DNA of 64,000 bases. It comes from Acanthochromis polyacanthus (Eukaryota > Chordata > Actinopteri > Pomacentridae). Each line of letters opens with the position of its first letter. The stretch's first letter is position 1. Made by a program: the position numbers and the translations under genes. The notes under the pieces were generated by a model. That model ran no database searches and was not told the origin of the DNA. It saw only the letters and a program-made list of their open reading frames with translations. Positions 1-22,100 of this stretch are shown piece after piece. Location of the stretch: the NCBI RefSeq assembly GCF_021347895.1, contig NC_067124.1:20388521-20452520 (forward strand), in the 5' to 3' direction.

Positions 1-1971
1 CTGACATCACGAGGGTCCTGTGTGAATAGTTCAGTTAATACAAGGCATATTTTACATTCCTGCACATGCTTCAGTATTTCTAACGAGCTAAAGAGCTTAA
101 ATAGACTCACAACCACTGACAATGTGGTTGCATGAAGTCTGACCAAGCGCAGTTTCTCATGCCTGTGCCTCTCTATCTGCGGTTTATCATAAGTCAGCAT
201 AAATGTCAACCCGCTTTATCAGATCGCAGACTCTTCCGTATTAAAACAGCTTCGTTTTTTTAAAAAATTACAACTGCACGAAGTTCAGCATTACACAACT
301 CCACTTTATGATCCTCCACTACAAGTACAAAATGAATGAATTAATCTCAAATGTGAATTTACTCTTTTATTGTTAGTCTTCCCATACTGCAACACCTGGA
401 TCTTTTGGAGCTTAATGAAGCAGAGGTTTCTGTTATAATAGCAAAGCATGCAGTAAACACCTTAATCCCACTGAGAGGCGGTTGGAGGAAAGTTTACAGA
501 CAACTGATTTAAGCTAAGCGGCTAGTTTAGCTAAAGAGGATGAGCAGCAAGTGAAAGGTACTGTCTGAAAATAGAAAATTAAAGAGCAAACTGCCCAGGA
601 ATCAAGGCAAAAACAGTGTCTAACTGAACAGCACAATTGTGTGTCACTGAAACACATTATTGAAACATCAATCACAACAGGTGTGTCACTTTCTGTCACT
701 TAGCGACCACTGATACCATGTATATTGTTAAGTCAGCGTCAGCATTAGCTTTTAGTGTTTTCGTCGTTTACGTAAAATGCGCGGTTTGCTTAATATGAGG
801 CAACGACGGACGTCGTAAAAGCTGCTACTAGGATTCAAAATGTATCACTAAGCCGCCTAACGAGCCCTCCAGCTAATGTGGCTAAAGTTAGCCTCTTTCA
901 AATTAAAACGACTACTGCTCGCTCGCATTAGCCAGGACGCTAGCTAATCTCAGCTGCTTGAGTTGCGCGTCGCGGTTTCCTTCCACCTCCCCAAACTCAA
1001 CAAATGAAGCCAGAAATATTTTTCATACCAGAGTCTCTCATCACCCTAGACATTTCCCTGTGCCGCTCCCACGCATTCTGTTCACAAGATCAATGTCCAG
1101 CCTGTTTCAGACCTGCCTGTGCTAACGTTATAGTAGGAGGAGTTTACCTTTTCCTGCTGCAGACACGAAGAAAACAATGTCCTAAATGTAACCGGAAATG
1201 CTACACGACATCAATAATATAGTAGGAAGTCCAGCTCTTCAAGAATCACTGTAAAAACGGGAAAAATATGTATTCAGTCTTGCTTATAGAACTCTTGACA
1301 TTTAGATGGCCAAAAATATGGCCATCACTCCACTACACAGCTTTTGATGGCATCCTGTAAGAGTCATTTTATTGATGTGATTTGTATATGAACATCAGAT
1401 GTTTTGCATGTATGTCAACACAAGCATGGGCTTTAATGTAGCATGCATAAACATGATAATGTATGAAATTTACATGAAACTGGACATCAAGATGAAGATA
1501 AAGTTCACAAACATCATGACTCAAAGACCTCACATGGATTGCCACATTATATGGGGTGACCTGTTCTGTGTACATTGTTTAATTACTTTATAGGAAGTAG
1601 ATGCTGTGCTTTTAAAAGTCTCCTTTGTTTGGTTTCATTATGTATTTATGATTGTATTTTTGAAATTAAATGGCACATTCAAAGGGCGGTAATGTTTTTG
1701 GTGTTTAAAATCTAACAGAGGGAAACAAATAAATTTCTCTTACTCTTGTTTCCATGTCCCAACATAATATTGTTTATAATAACTGAATTCCATTTACTTC
1801 TGGCATGCTACTTACCCTTTTGCTTACATGCACACAGTAATTAAGACACTTACATGTAATGGAGACAAATTAAAGCTATTTGTTGCACCTTTGTCTATGT
1901 CATTATGTCTTACATTATAACTCATGCACAGGGTGACCCAGTTTCCAAGGAAGGGGCATTTGCAAAGTTGC
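1..1971. other. Non-coding left flank with a CpG-rich patch
   Basis: I find no convincing exon here. About 700-1010 is clearly richer in CpG than its surroundings (many CG steps around 765-815 and 915-975), which in fish often marks a transcription start region. I could not tell which strand it would serve or connect it to an exon. The rest is AT-rich. 1011-1222 is open on the plus strand, but nothing in it resembles a protein domain. Part of 1300-1971 may belong to the 3' UTR of the minus-strand gene that ends at 2057. Confidence 0.35.
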
Positions 1972-2012
1972 ACAGTTTTATGATGCAATCTTCTGATGCA
2001 TCATAAAACTGT
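1972..2012. repeat. Perfect 16-bp inverted repeat (hairpin)
   Basis: Positions 1972-1987 and 1997-2012 are exact reverse complements separated by a 9-base loop. The stem lies 45 bases downstream of the stop codon of the minus-strand gene ending at 2057, so it would be transcribed in that gene's 3' UTR. It could be an RNA stem-loop or a remnant of a small palindromic element. The structure is seen directly; a role is inference. Confidence 0.7.
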
Positions 2013-2056
2013 CTGTCTTGTCATCCACTGTACAGATCCACTGCTGATAGATCAAT

Positions 2057-4290
2057 TTAATTTTTTTTGGGATATGGGGAAGCTTGCTGTGACCTCGTAC
2101 AAACAATATGAGATGACAAACCTGTTTTCCGATGCTGGTTGAGTTTAGAAAGTGTTGTGCCTAGGGGTGCTATGGTTTGTTTGACAACTCCCTGGCCTGT
2201 GGTGCCTTTGTGGTACTTGTTGATCCACTCAAACTTCGGTTCCTGTGTAGGAGACCTGCAAACATCTGGAGAAAGAAAGACAAGAAGAGAAATAGAATAA
2301 GTGTGGATTTATATTGTGTGAGTGAAGACTGTTAGAGGAGCTTTGCATTTTCTCCTGGATTTTTTTTTTTTGCCAAGCAAAAGTGAGACTTAAGAACAAC
2401 ATGAATGGTAAGCGTTGTAGCATACACAAGAACGCGTGTGTACCACATAGAATAGTGATATTTTAAACAGCATATTTCTATTTCTTGTTTCTGCACTGAA
2501 CTGTGCTCTATATCTGTAAGACCACCTCTTTAGGCTTACCTTTATCATTTCTCAGACTCTTCCATTTTACAACAACAGATGTAAGGTAACTTTTTCTTTC
2601 CATCATTGCTCCCCCTCAGAAAGTTAAAAGCTTTTGTGGCACAACGTAGAGTACCGCGAAAAACGAAGCCCGAATAACATTATCAGTCCATGTGTGCATG
2701 GGACTTCCACTGTGAAACCAGAGAGCCACTGGTGAGAGTGACCCATGCCCAACTAACCAGATTCATTCTTTCAATTGCTATTCCATTTAGACACACCGAA
2801 AGCAGACTGTAAAAGAAAGTAGTTCAAGATAAGTACTGAAGAGAAAGACACAAATCCGATTTAAATAGTTTTCACCTTGTCCTTTTGAAAACACTGGCCA
2901 TGAAAGCAACAAACTAAACACAGAGGATACGATCCAAACTCCACCCTTCTCTCTCTGTCTGCTTGTATCTCTCCTTTTTTTGTCAACCACACATCATGTT
3001 CCCACAATGAGTGACAGATGACACGACACCACCAGTTTGTAGTTCTCGAGTTGGTATAAGGTGTGAACCACAGACGCATGTGGTCTCACGAATGCATTTG
3101 CGTCTTTGTTTCCTTTTTAATTTTAGTGTAGTCGAGCATAAAGTTTCAAAAACAAAGAAATGTTGTAGTTTCCCGCATAAAATAACCTCAAAGCAGCTAA
3201 AGACTGGCTGAACAAGTTTCCTCCCAACAGATGGTTAGAGGAGATAATTTGTGCTTATTCACACACAACTGCCTTTAACTTTCTACAGAAAATAAAACTG
3301 AAACATATTAACTTCTAAATCCATGCAAGTGAGTGTCCATGTAGGTGTGTCTGTCCAGTTTGTAGCTGCCACTAATGAATCCCCAACTTTCACAGGGTCC
3401 AGGACTTTTCAAAGGCCACATGTCATGTAAGCAGATTACATGGGGTCCAACTTACCACTCCACACTTTATTGACTTCACCCAAGAAGATGCGCGAATGTG
3501 ACCCAAAAGGAAGTCTGAGCTCTAACTCTTGGTCCTGGAAGCTTATTCTTACTCGGGTATCAGCACCTACAGTCAATTTGAGATCACGGGAAAACATTTA
3601 ATGTTCACTTTCATGTGTTGGATCACTTTTGTAGCCCACCATGACTGAAGTGTGATGGAAATGAGGGCAACTCACCCACAACCACAAGTTCCTCTGGTGA
3701 GGAAACTAAAAAGGGCGGTAGCACAAGAAAGGTGTTAGACTACTTCAGAGAAATAACTGTCATGCCATTTTTTCTAGTTGAAGTAACAGTTTGAACATCG
3801 TTACAGTTAGACACTGACAATTTGTTTGAGATGGGGGAAAATAAATGATTGTTGTTCACCTTCAACAACAGCAAAGTCGAGGGAGATGGGTATAATGTCC
3901 TCCAGTGATACATCTTCAGCGGTAATGGCCATTCTTCGATGAGTGTAAATAAAGATCCTGCAAAACATTGCAAGACATTTACTCTCAAATGAAGTTATGA
4001 TTCATTTTAATTGTCACATCCATACTGGTTTATATATAAAACATAATTTTGGCTAGTTTGTCAAACCGCTGTTTCAATTCTGAGCAAATTTTCAAGGGTG
4101 TGGTGTTTTTCTGGATTACCTAATGCTGCCATCCCCACCTCTAACAAGCCATATTTTTAGAATTCCTTGTAAATTTATACAAAGAAGCTCAACAAACTTA
4201 CGCATATTCTTTTGCAGACTCCACCAGTCCCAGCAGCCTGCTCTCTTCGACATCATCAAAGAGGACATCACATTGGACAGCATGTTTACA
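2057..4290 (-). CDS. Unrecognised protein, C-terminal exons
   Basis: I do not recognise this gene. Exons read on the minus strand are about 4290-4202 (5' border unresolved), 3957-3860, 3705-3676 (only 30 nt), 3566-3456 and 2265-2057. All internal borders have AG acceptors and GT donors, and the reading phase carries through every junction, ending in a TAA stop. The decoded protein includes VLFDDVEESRLLGLVESAKE, AEDVSLEDIIPISLDFAVVE and RVRISFQDQELELRLPFGSH, then a basic, low-complexity tail. It has alternating hydrophobic strands and acidic patches, with no signal peptide or membrane segment. The N-terminus is missing: a Tc1 element (4525-6160) occupies the intron upstream, and the first exon may lie near the CpG-rich block at 6.8-7.1 kb. 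Phase continuity makes a real gene likely; the family is unknown. Confidence 0.6.
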
Positions 4291-4524
4291 GTTTAGTGAA
4301 GGACATAATGGGAATATTGCTCTTCTATGGCACCTTTCATTTTCCAGGGTTCCTTTCTTTCATTTCAACTTAGTTACTGGGCAATACTTAAGTTTTTGTT
4401 TGTATTTGACTTTTGTTTCCATTCTTCACTAATTCCACTGCAATCAGTATGAAAATATTACAGTTTTTACTTGACTGCATTTTCTACTGAGTTATAACAC
4501 ACTCAGAAACTACTAGTTTATATA

Positions 4525-6160
<1,636 letters not shown>

Positions 6161-6695
6161 TAACATGACATTTTTTATAGGTACCAGCAGTATGCACAAG
6201 CATTTAGAAACATCTCACCAAATTCAACATTAAAATGCTGCTTGCTGGTGATCATTTATAATAATCTAATATAATATTACATATTTGCAATTATATGCAA
6301 TCCTGCCACATAAAATGCGTTCTAGGTATTGATACATTATGCAAATTTTACTTGGACTGAAGTAACAATATGAATATTTTGGATAATAGTTGAACGACTG
6401 TCACCCAGCATTCAGACCTTTTCTGTCACTGTCTGAGTTGGTGAATCAAAGTTGCCATCTTGTGGATAAAAGTTCTTACTACAGTAAGTACAGCCATGTA
6501 AAGTTGCTACTGACCAAACCTGTTTCATACTACAAAGCTAAGTACAACGTAAATACACCGCCTGAATTTAAATCACAGCCTAAATAAAGTCTTACTTTTT
6601 ATTTCGAGAAGTATCAACCACAGTCCAGTCTTACAGGCCTCTCTTCTGGCTCTGACATTCCTCCGCATAATAGAAAAACTGTCGTGCCAGTCAAT
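6161..6695. other. Non-coding stretch
   Basis: AT-rich unique sequence between Tc1 copy 1 and the CpG-rich block. I checked both strands for exons with good splice borders and found none I would defend. Confidence 0.4.
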
Positions 6696-6806
6696 TTATT
6701 TAAGTTTGACGGAAGATAATCCTCGATTTGAATCTTTGATAAAGGATACTATGGCGCAGTTATCATCCTTCTCCAGGGTTTCTTGAATTGCGACGGACTG
6801 ATCCAT
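6696..6806 (-). CDS. Small ORF, possible first exon
   Basis: A 36-codon ORF starts at an ATG (6806) at the edge of the CpG-rich block and reads MDQSVAIQETLEKDDNCAIV before continuing to a TAA at 6696. It could be the first coding exon of the minus-strand gene at 2057-4290, spliced out early through a weak GT near the CAIV codons, or it may be chance. No homology is recognised and no splice junction to the downstream exons could be proven. Confidence 0.25.
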   Translation of the reverse strand: MDQSVAIQETLEKDDNCAIVSFIKDSNRGLSSVKLK

Positions 6807-6829
6807 TCTGGAAACAAGTCACTTGAGTG

Positions 6830-7075
6830 ACAACTTCGGCACCACGTTTCCCAGACGAAAATCAGCGGAGGGTTTTCGGGTGTCCCGGTTATTTCTCTCT
6901 GAAGGGGAACCGAAGTGTGCGGCGGGAAGAGAGACAGTGCAGGGGATCCGCGTAATCCGACATTATTCCCTTTTCGAACCAGATGTTTTCTGCTTTCCTC
7001 CGCCGCTGGCCCAGCCCGACCCAGTCTGCCACGCACTGATCCAGGATCGCTGGGTGCACCCACCGTGACGTCACA
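6830..7075. promoter_or_regulatory. CpG-rich putative promoter
   Basis: About 250 bp with many CpG steps and high GC, set in AT-rich DNA. Reading frames stay open here on several frames, as expected of CpG-rich sequence, and do not look like protein. It is best explained as the 5' region/promoter of the minus-strand gene ending at 2057. Confidence 0.4.
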
Positions 7076-7496
7076 CCCAGGCTGTCATCAGCTCGGTTTG
7101 GTTTGGATTAGGCCTCAGAGGGTGATCCTAAGAAGATTAGGTCTTACAATAGATCCCTACTCCTACCAAGTTATATCAAAGCTTTCGAGGAAGTTCTGAC
7201 AAACTATTTGGTCAATAATTCCAAAGTGGTCGTTTTTTATTTTTTCCCCTCATAGACCCAACCCTTGGAGGCAGATGGAGGCCTTCCATGAGGTCATTTC
7301 TGTTGGAGGTTTCATTTCCCCTATTTTATTTTATTTTTATTTTTTTTGTATTCACTCCCACCATTCACTGGCTGCTTGCTCAGGGAATCCAAAGGCAATT
7401 TTGGATTTTTGAGTTCTCTGTTTTGCTTCAAATTCATAAGGTCTGTACCTTACTATAGTACACGTTGTGAGATGGCATGTGTTGTGAATGTATATA

Positions 7497-7528
<32 letters not shown>

Positions 7529-8665
7529 CATATAGATATATAGATATTGTATGGTATAGGTAAATCACTACTGAAACTGAAATCGTTTCCAAATTATGCT
7601 AATGTACCAGCTGTAATTCCAGAAAATATTGAAAATATATATTTTTAATTCACTTAATTAGTTGTGGTTGAAGGAATATGGGATACACAAAAAAATAAAC
7701 TGCATAATAAAATAGTCCTGCTGAAGAACTATCACATTCCACCTCCTATAGCAAAGATACATCACAATCCAATCAAGACCCATCAAATATATAGATTAGA
7801 TTCATTTATTTTAAGGCACAAACCATGTTTTGTACAGTACATAAAACTAGAATAAATTGACACATTTCTGATTTCATTTAACATTTACATGACACCATTA
7901 CGCCATAAAATATAACTTTGTAAACCACACAGTCTAGACATCCAACTCCCTAGTCACAGAAGTATTGGACAAAAATAGTGAAAAGTACTTAATTGCACAT
8001 TTCATAAAAGTCACAACTGCAGAAATGCTTAAAAAAAACTTTAAAACTCCCTGTATCAGCTCAATATTTATGTTTCATAAAGTGCATATAGAGGTATAGC
8101 TGCATTACTCCCATAGTGGCATGATAAAACATTGATAACAGAAATGCTGTCTTTAAGCTCACTCACCCACCTAAAATGAAGATTAGTCTAAAGTCAGTTT
8201 AAAGTGGGATGACACAGATAAAAAGTATTTTTGGCTTTTTAAACTTTATTTTTTACATTAAATAGGCAAGACCATTGCTAAAACAAACTAGAGGGTATTT
8301 AACATGTTAAAATTAACTCTTAAAATGCAACTGTGATTATATTTTGAGATATCAATCTATGAGTTATAAAGGAAGTTTGGGCCCTAACAATAAACTGACA
8401 TGGAGACTGAGTTGTTGCTGGCATGCTCCTGGAAGATATATAAGATTTGGTACAACCAACTTGTATCTGATGCTTTTCGGATTTCCATCCATACTTACAA
8501 TCACTATACAATGACATATGAATATCAGCAAGATGCATGAGTGGAAATGAAGTAGTATTAACCTCTGCACTAGTAACTGTTTTTTGAATGAATGGGCTGG
8601 GAGTTACACAAAGCTTAGTTACCTAATGACTCATACAGCAGCTGAACAAGCCATCCTGATATCAC
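7076..8665. other. Intergenic stretch and 3' UTR of mucin gene
   Basis: AT-rich DNA without recognisable exons. The right part (about 8245-8665) is probably the 3' UTR of the minus-strand mucin gene; a reverse-complement AATAAA lies at 8245-8250. Confidence 0.4.
7494..7536. repeat. TACA tetranucleotide microsatellite
   Basis: About nine consecutive TACA units, flanked by degenerate TATA-rich sequence. Confidence 0.9.
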
Positions 8666-17489
<8,824 letters not shown>

Positions 17490-17499
17490 TATCCCACTG

Positions 17500-18870
17500 A
17501 CAGAAAGCGAGAGCTCTGTTTGTCCAGCCTGTAATTACATCAAATCTGTCAAATTCCCAATAAATATAAAATCAAAAGGAATATATGCACATATTCACAA
17601 ATGGCAGCAAAATAAACCAAACAACAACAAAGTGAGTTTGTGTGTAATGACAAAAGTTCTTTATGATACATGTCAACATGATTCAGGCTGTTTTCTCATG
17701 CTAATAAGTTCCTGAATTACAGCCATGCTTGTTCACTGTAAAACCACCTGAGCAGTTCTTTGAATCTGTAATTGCTAAGCCATCTATGGTCTCCTCTTTT
17801 TACAATCCTGTAACTCTTCTATAGATGCATCTTATAATTGTTTAGTGGAATCACACTGCAAGAAATTCATAAAAGTGAAATTTTAAGCAGCAACTGTTCA
17901 CATTACTGGTCTGTAAAAGATTTTAAATGAGATAAGAAGGTTTCAGCAAGGCACGGACACCCTCTTTGTGAGAGAATTCCTGCTCAGATTAGCTCTGTGA
18001 GGTGACACACCATTGCACTTTAAATTCTCCATTTGCAGTGGTTTATCAGTGGACATAATTAAAATGTGTTTGTTCCTTGATCAGTGCCCTTGGGAGGGCT
18101 GCTAAGCGGCACAGCTTGTTTTTTTTTCCCCTTCTCCCTTGGATCCCAGTATGACCTCCTATGGGCTCTACACCCTGGAAACTGAGTGACAACACTGGCC
18201 ATTTTGGCTTATATGTCAAAACACAGGCTTTAATTGGAAAAAAGGTGAACTTTAGATTTCTTACTTTGATCTCAGCTTGTCAGGTATCACACCCTCTAAT
18301 CACTTTCCTGGGATTCTGCTAACATAAATTTTAAAAATCTCTCTTTTTCATGTTGTATTGGTAAATATGGTACAACATGTAACTACAGATGAGTTAAGAT
18401 AACAGCAAAACCTTAACAGTATCATCTGCTGAGAATATTTTTTAGAAGTCACAAAAACACCATAATCTTCATAAAAGCCTTTTTTTCTGAGTATGATGTG
18501 AATAAAAAAGTGTCCGCATCTTTCACAATTTATCACAATCTGTATCGAGAAAAAATATGCTAAATGATGTTTAGAAAAATAGAAGAAATTCTGACTTACG
18601 AGCTGATTAAACCAATTCACTCATATCTATCCAAACTGCTTTTAGTGACTGACTTGTTTATAACATTTTGGATTGTATCGACACACAATAAAATGTGTGC
18701 TGCAAACAGTTTTAACTCACATTGGGAACAAAACATCACCATGCTGCATCATTTTCTGGCTAAAGTGGTGCCACTGTTGTTGACCTGCGTCGCTTTGTGT
18801 TTAACTGTTCAAAAACATTACAGCTATATTTAAATGACACTTACTAAATCCATCATTTAAAATGAGGAAA
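17500..18870 (-). other. Intron of the mucin gene, nothing recognised
   Basis: Sequence between the first coding exon (acceptor best placed before 17496) and the putative untranslated exon ending at 18881. AT-rich, with no exon or repeat recognised. Confidence 0.4.
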
Positions 18871-18880
18871 GTCCACTCAC

Positions 18881-18960
18881 CTGTGATGAACTGTTCTCGT
18901 TTTTTTTTGTGTGTCAGCTGCGGTTGAAGGGAATGAGCGTTCTCTGGAGTTACCTTTCTC
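18881..18960 (-). other. Putative 5' UTR exon of mucin gene
   Basis: On the minus strand a strong donor (CATCACAG|GTGAGT) ends at 18881, preceded by sequence with no in-frame start. A good acceptor with a pyrimidine tract (CTTTCTGTCAG) precedes 17496, so this exon could splice to the coding start at 17489. The 5' border is not determinable. Confidence 0.4.
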
Positions 18961-19100
18961 AATTGCCCTCTGTCTCCTCCTCCCTTCTCTTCCTGCTGAC
19001 AGCCCTGTACTGGCAGCGTAATAAGTGGAAACTCATTTGCACTGCTTTACTTGTGAGAGGAGGAGACTAAAGAGCCGTTGTTGCTGGGTGGATCGAGAAA
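18940..19100. promoter_or_regulatory. Putative divergent promoter
   Basis: This short interval separates the minus-strand untranslated exon of the mucin gene from the plus-strand first coding exon of the CAP-Gly gene (ATG 19101). Head-to-head genes this close usually share a promoter. No clear TATA box is seen. Confidence 0.35.
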
Positions 19101-22100
19101 ATGCCCAAGAATCGATGTGGTAATGATTTTATCTGAAAAAGTACTTTTGCATTTTCACAGTACGCAGGTTAAAATACAGCACTAGATGCGAGAACTCTTT
19201 CCTTTTTGTCTGGTTAAAAGGTTTTATATTTACTTGAATCTGCTCAAGCCAAGAGGTTTCATTAAATGATTAATCAAAACGCTAATTCAGTGCAAATACA
19301 ACAACTTATCAAAAAATTAAATTAAAAAATATCACATTTTTATCAACTCAGTACTATATTAAAAAGTAAATACATCCTTTAACCATTTATACATTCTGCT
19401 ATCAAAATATATTTAGATCAACCACTTGTTTGTGCCACTTCACAATGAAAGAAGATATTAGATTATAGTGTGTTGCAGTGTTATGTTGCTAAGATGAAGG
19501 TTAAATAGAACAATGCACCCAGCAATTAACCATTTACTAAAATAACTGAGCGGATTAGGCCGTTGCTGGTCTATACGAGTGCAGGTGAGATTTCAGTGCC
19601 CTGTGGGTCGATTGTATAGGGAGCCTCCTGGTTTCTGTTTAACACAATGTGAAATCAGAGCCGCTCTTTCTGCCAGCCATAAAGCCCCCACACACTACAA
19701 TTACCTCTTTGTGGCCTAGAGAACGTAGAATTCTTGGGCACGACACAAAAGGGACTTGCGCAATTCAGGTGACAGAAGTCCTTCCTTTTTTTTCCATCTC
19801 AGCTGCAAGAAGCACATGGAATTTTGCGCCATGTATTGACAGTACAAAATAGTTTGAGGGTTATATCAAGAACCTAAAGAATTCTAAATAAGGTAGTAAA
19901 TCTCTTTACTATGAACTGTATAATGATGTACTAAGATAATGACTGTGTTAATGTGGAAACAAAGAAACAAGTGTGAAAATGTACTATTTCTTTAAAGAAC
20001 ACGTAGCATGTCTGTCTGTACTGTACATAGAAGCACAAGTAAATGTGATGATTTCCCTTCGTATTTCATACTTTTTTAGCATTACAAACTCATAGTGAAC
20101 GGATTAAATACAATAAAAAAAAATTTCAATTGATGTGGGTGATCAAAGAGACGTCATCTTTTTATTACACACATTCTTATTCATTCCTTGACAAAACCTG
20201 ACAACTATACTGCTTACAATGCATCTCACTTGAGACTGGTGTTTTACCTATGCTTAATATAGCTTTGACCTGCATCAGCCTCAAGCAAACATGAGGAGCA
20301 GGTGGCACACTTCCGGTAACCTCACTTCTTTCTGCACACCCCCATATCTTTCCTTTTCTTTTTTCTGTTCTCTTCAGTCTCACAGACACTCTCTCAAAAG
20401 ACCACTGCTCAAGGATCTTAAAATGCATACTGTGTACTAAAAAGTCAGATATATAGCTAGGGAGAGAGACTAGAACGAGCCTCGACTCTTAAAATCTACC
20501 ATTAAACACACTTAAAAGTCAGTGTACACGTAGACGCCGAAAGAGGAGTAATGTGAATTTAAAGTGTTTCTAGTACAGAAATGACTTTCATGTGCTGAAT
20601 ACTGTGCAGTTGTGGAAAAAGTCTAATTATTAAAAATAGCCACTTGATTTGCGTAGTTCAGCCTACTGAAAGCATCATACTACTTTTGATTGAATTTTAC
20701 AAAATATTCTTGCACAGATGCTGCCATCACCATGATGAAAGAAACATTTAATTCATTAAACATTCTGAATGTCTATTTGATAGATCGTGCCCTGTTGTTC
20801 ATTACAAAAAACACAGATGCACCAATTACACACATGTTCAAACATACTGTACTTACTCACATATCCTCACAACATTTACATACAGCTGCATACTTAGTGT
20901 CACCAGCAAGGTATTTTAAGACTGTTATGGAAGTTATTGGGTTCTTGTGTGTTGCTACTGTACACATACTATGTGATGCCCCATATCTTTGTATATGCCA
21001 AAATGTAGTGCACCTCATTTTGCCATGTATCACCATGTAAATATCCCAGCACATATGATATCATTTGCATTCCAAAATGAGCTCAAAAAGAACCATGCTA
21101 GAAAGCCAACATTTTGCCAACTCATTGTCAAACAAGAACCAATGAAGAGCTTAGACAGCACTGACACCAGATACCAGTGGTATTGTGTTAAGCTGGGAGG
21201 AAAGGATTGTTGTTTCTTAGTTACATATAGTGGCCTAAATTTATACATCTACTGACAAACAAGAATAACCATGGGGACATAGCCTGTGGGCTCACATTTC
21301 CCTTGAATGCCAAGCTTTAGTTTGGAACAAAAGACACTAATACTGTATAATTAATAGAATAGTCATATGTGAAAAATGCTGCCCCTTTCACACTTGAATT
21401 CTAAAGTGTAAGATATAAGATGCGGCAGCTTAGACTGAACAAACATATCTGAAATAATTCTCTGTCTGACGGGCATCTACCAACAAACGGTATCAAATAT
21501 ACACTAGGTAACATAGTACACTCGTTTGTGTACACCAAACTTACAGTCAGGGAGGTCTATTTAACACACATTGTGTTGTAACGGTAAGACGTTGTTTGCT
21601 ATTTAAGATCAAAATACAATAAAAATTATTCAGCATGGGCAATAAAATCATTTCCATATTATGTTGCAGACTACTGAAAACAAAACAGAGACACCTCTTC
21701 TGATATAAGAAAAATAAGGACACAAGGTTAAACTACAATCAGTTCAACAAGTTCAGTCAAAAAGTTATAGCTTGCTAGCTCCATCTGTTATCTATACATC
21801 GCTTAATCCTCATCAGGGTCGTGGGGGGCTGGAGTCTATCCCAGCTGACTTGGGGTGAAGGCAGAGGACACTCCGGACAGGTCACCAGTATATCACAGGG
21901 CTACATATACAGACAAACAGTCACACTCACATTCACACCTACGGACAATTTAGAGTTACCAGTTGGACTGTGGGAGGAAGCCAGAGTACCCATAGAAAAG
22001 TCACGCATGCACAGGAAGAACAAGCCAACTCCATGCAGAAAGATCCTGGAAGGTGAGGATGCGAACCAGGGATCTTCTACCTGCTAACCACTGTGCAGCC

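Noticed and set aside
6749..7063. 104-codon minus-strand ORF in the CpG-rich block
   Set aside because: CpG-rich DNA keeps frames open; composition is not protein-like and the block is better read as promoter/5' UTR.
21821..22087. 88-codon ORF across 21.8-22.1 kb
   Set aside because: Lies entirely within a common fish interspersed repeat.
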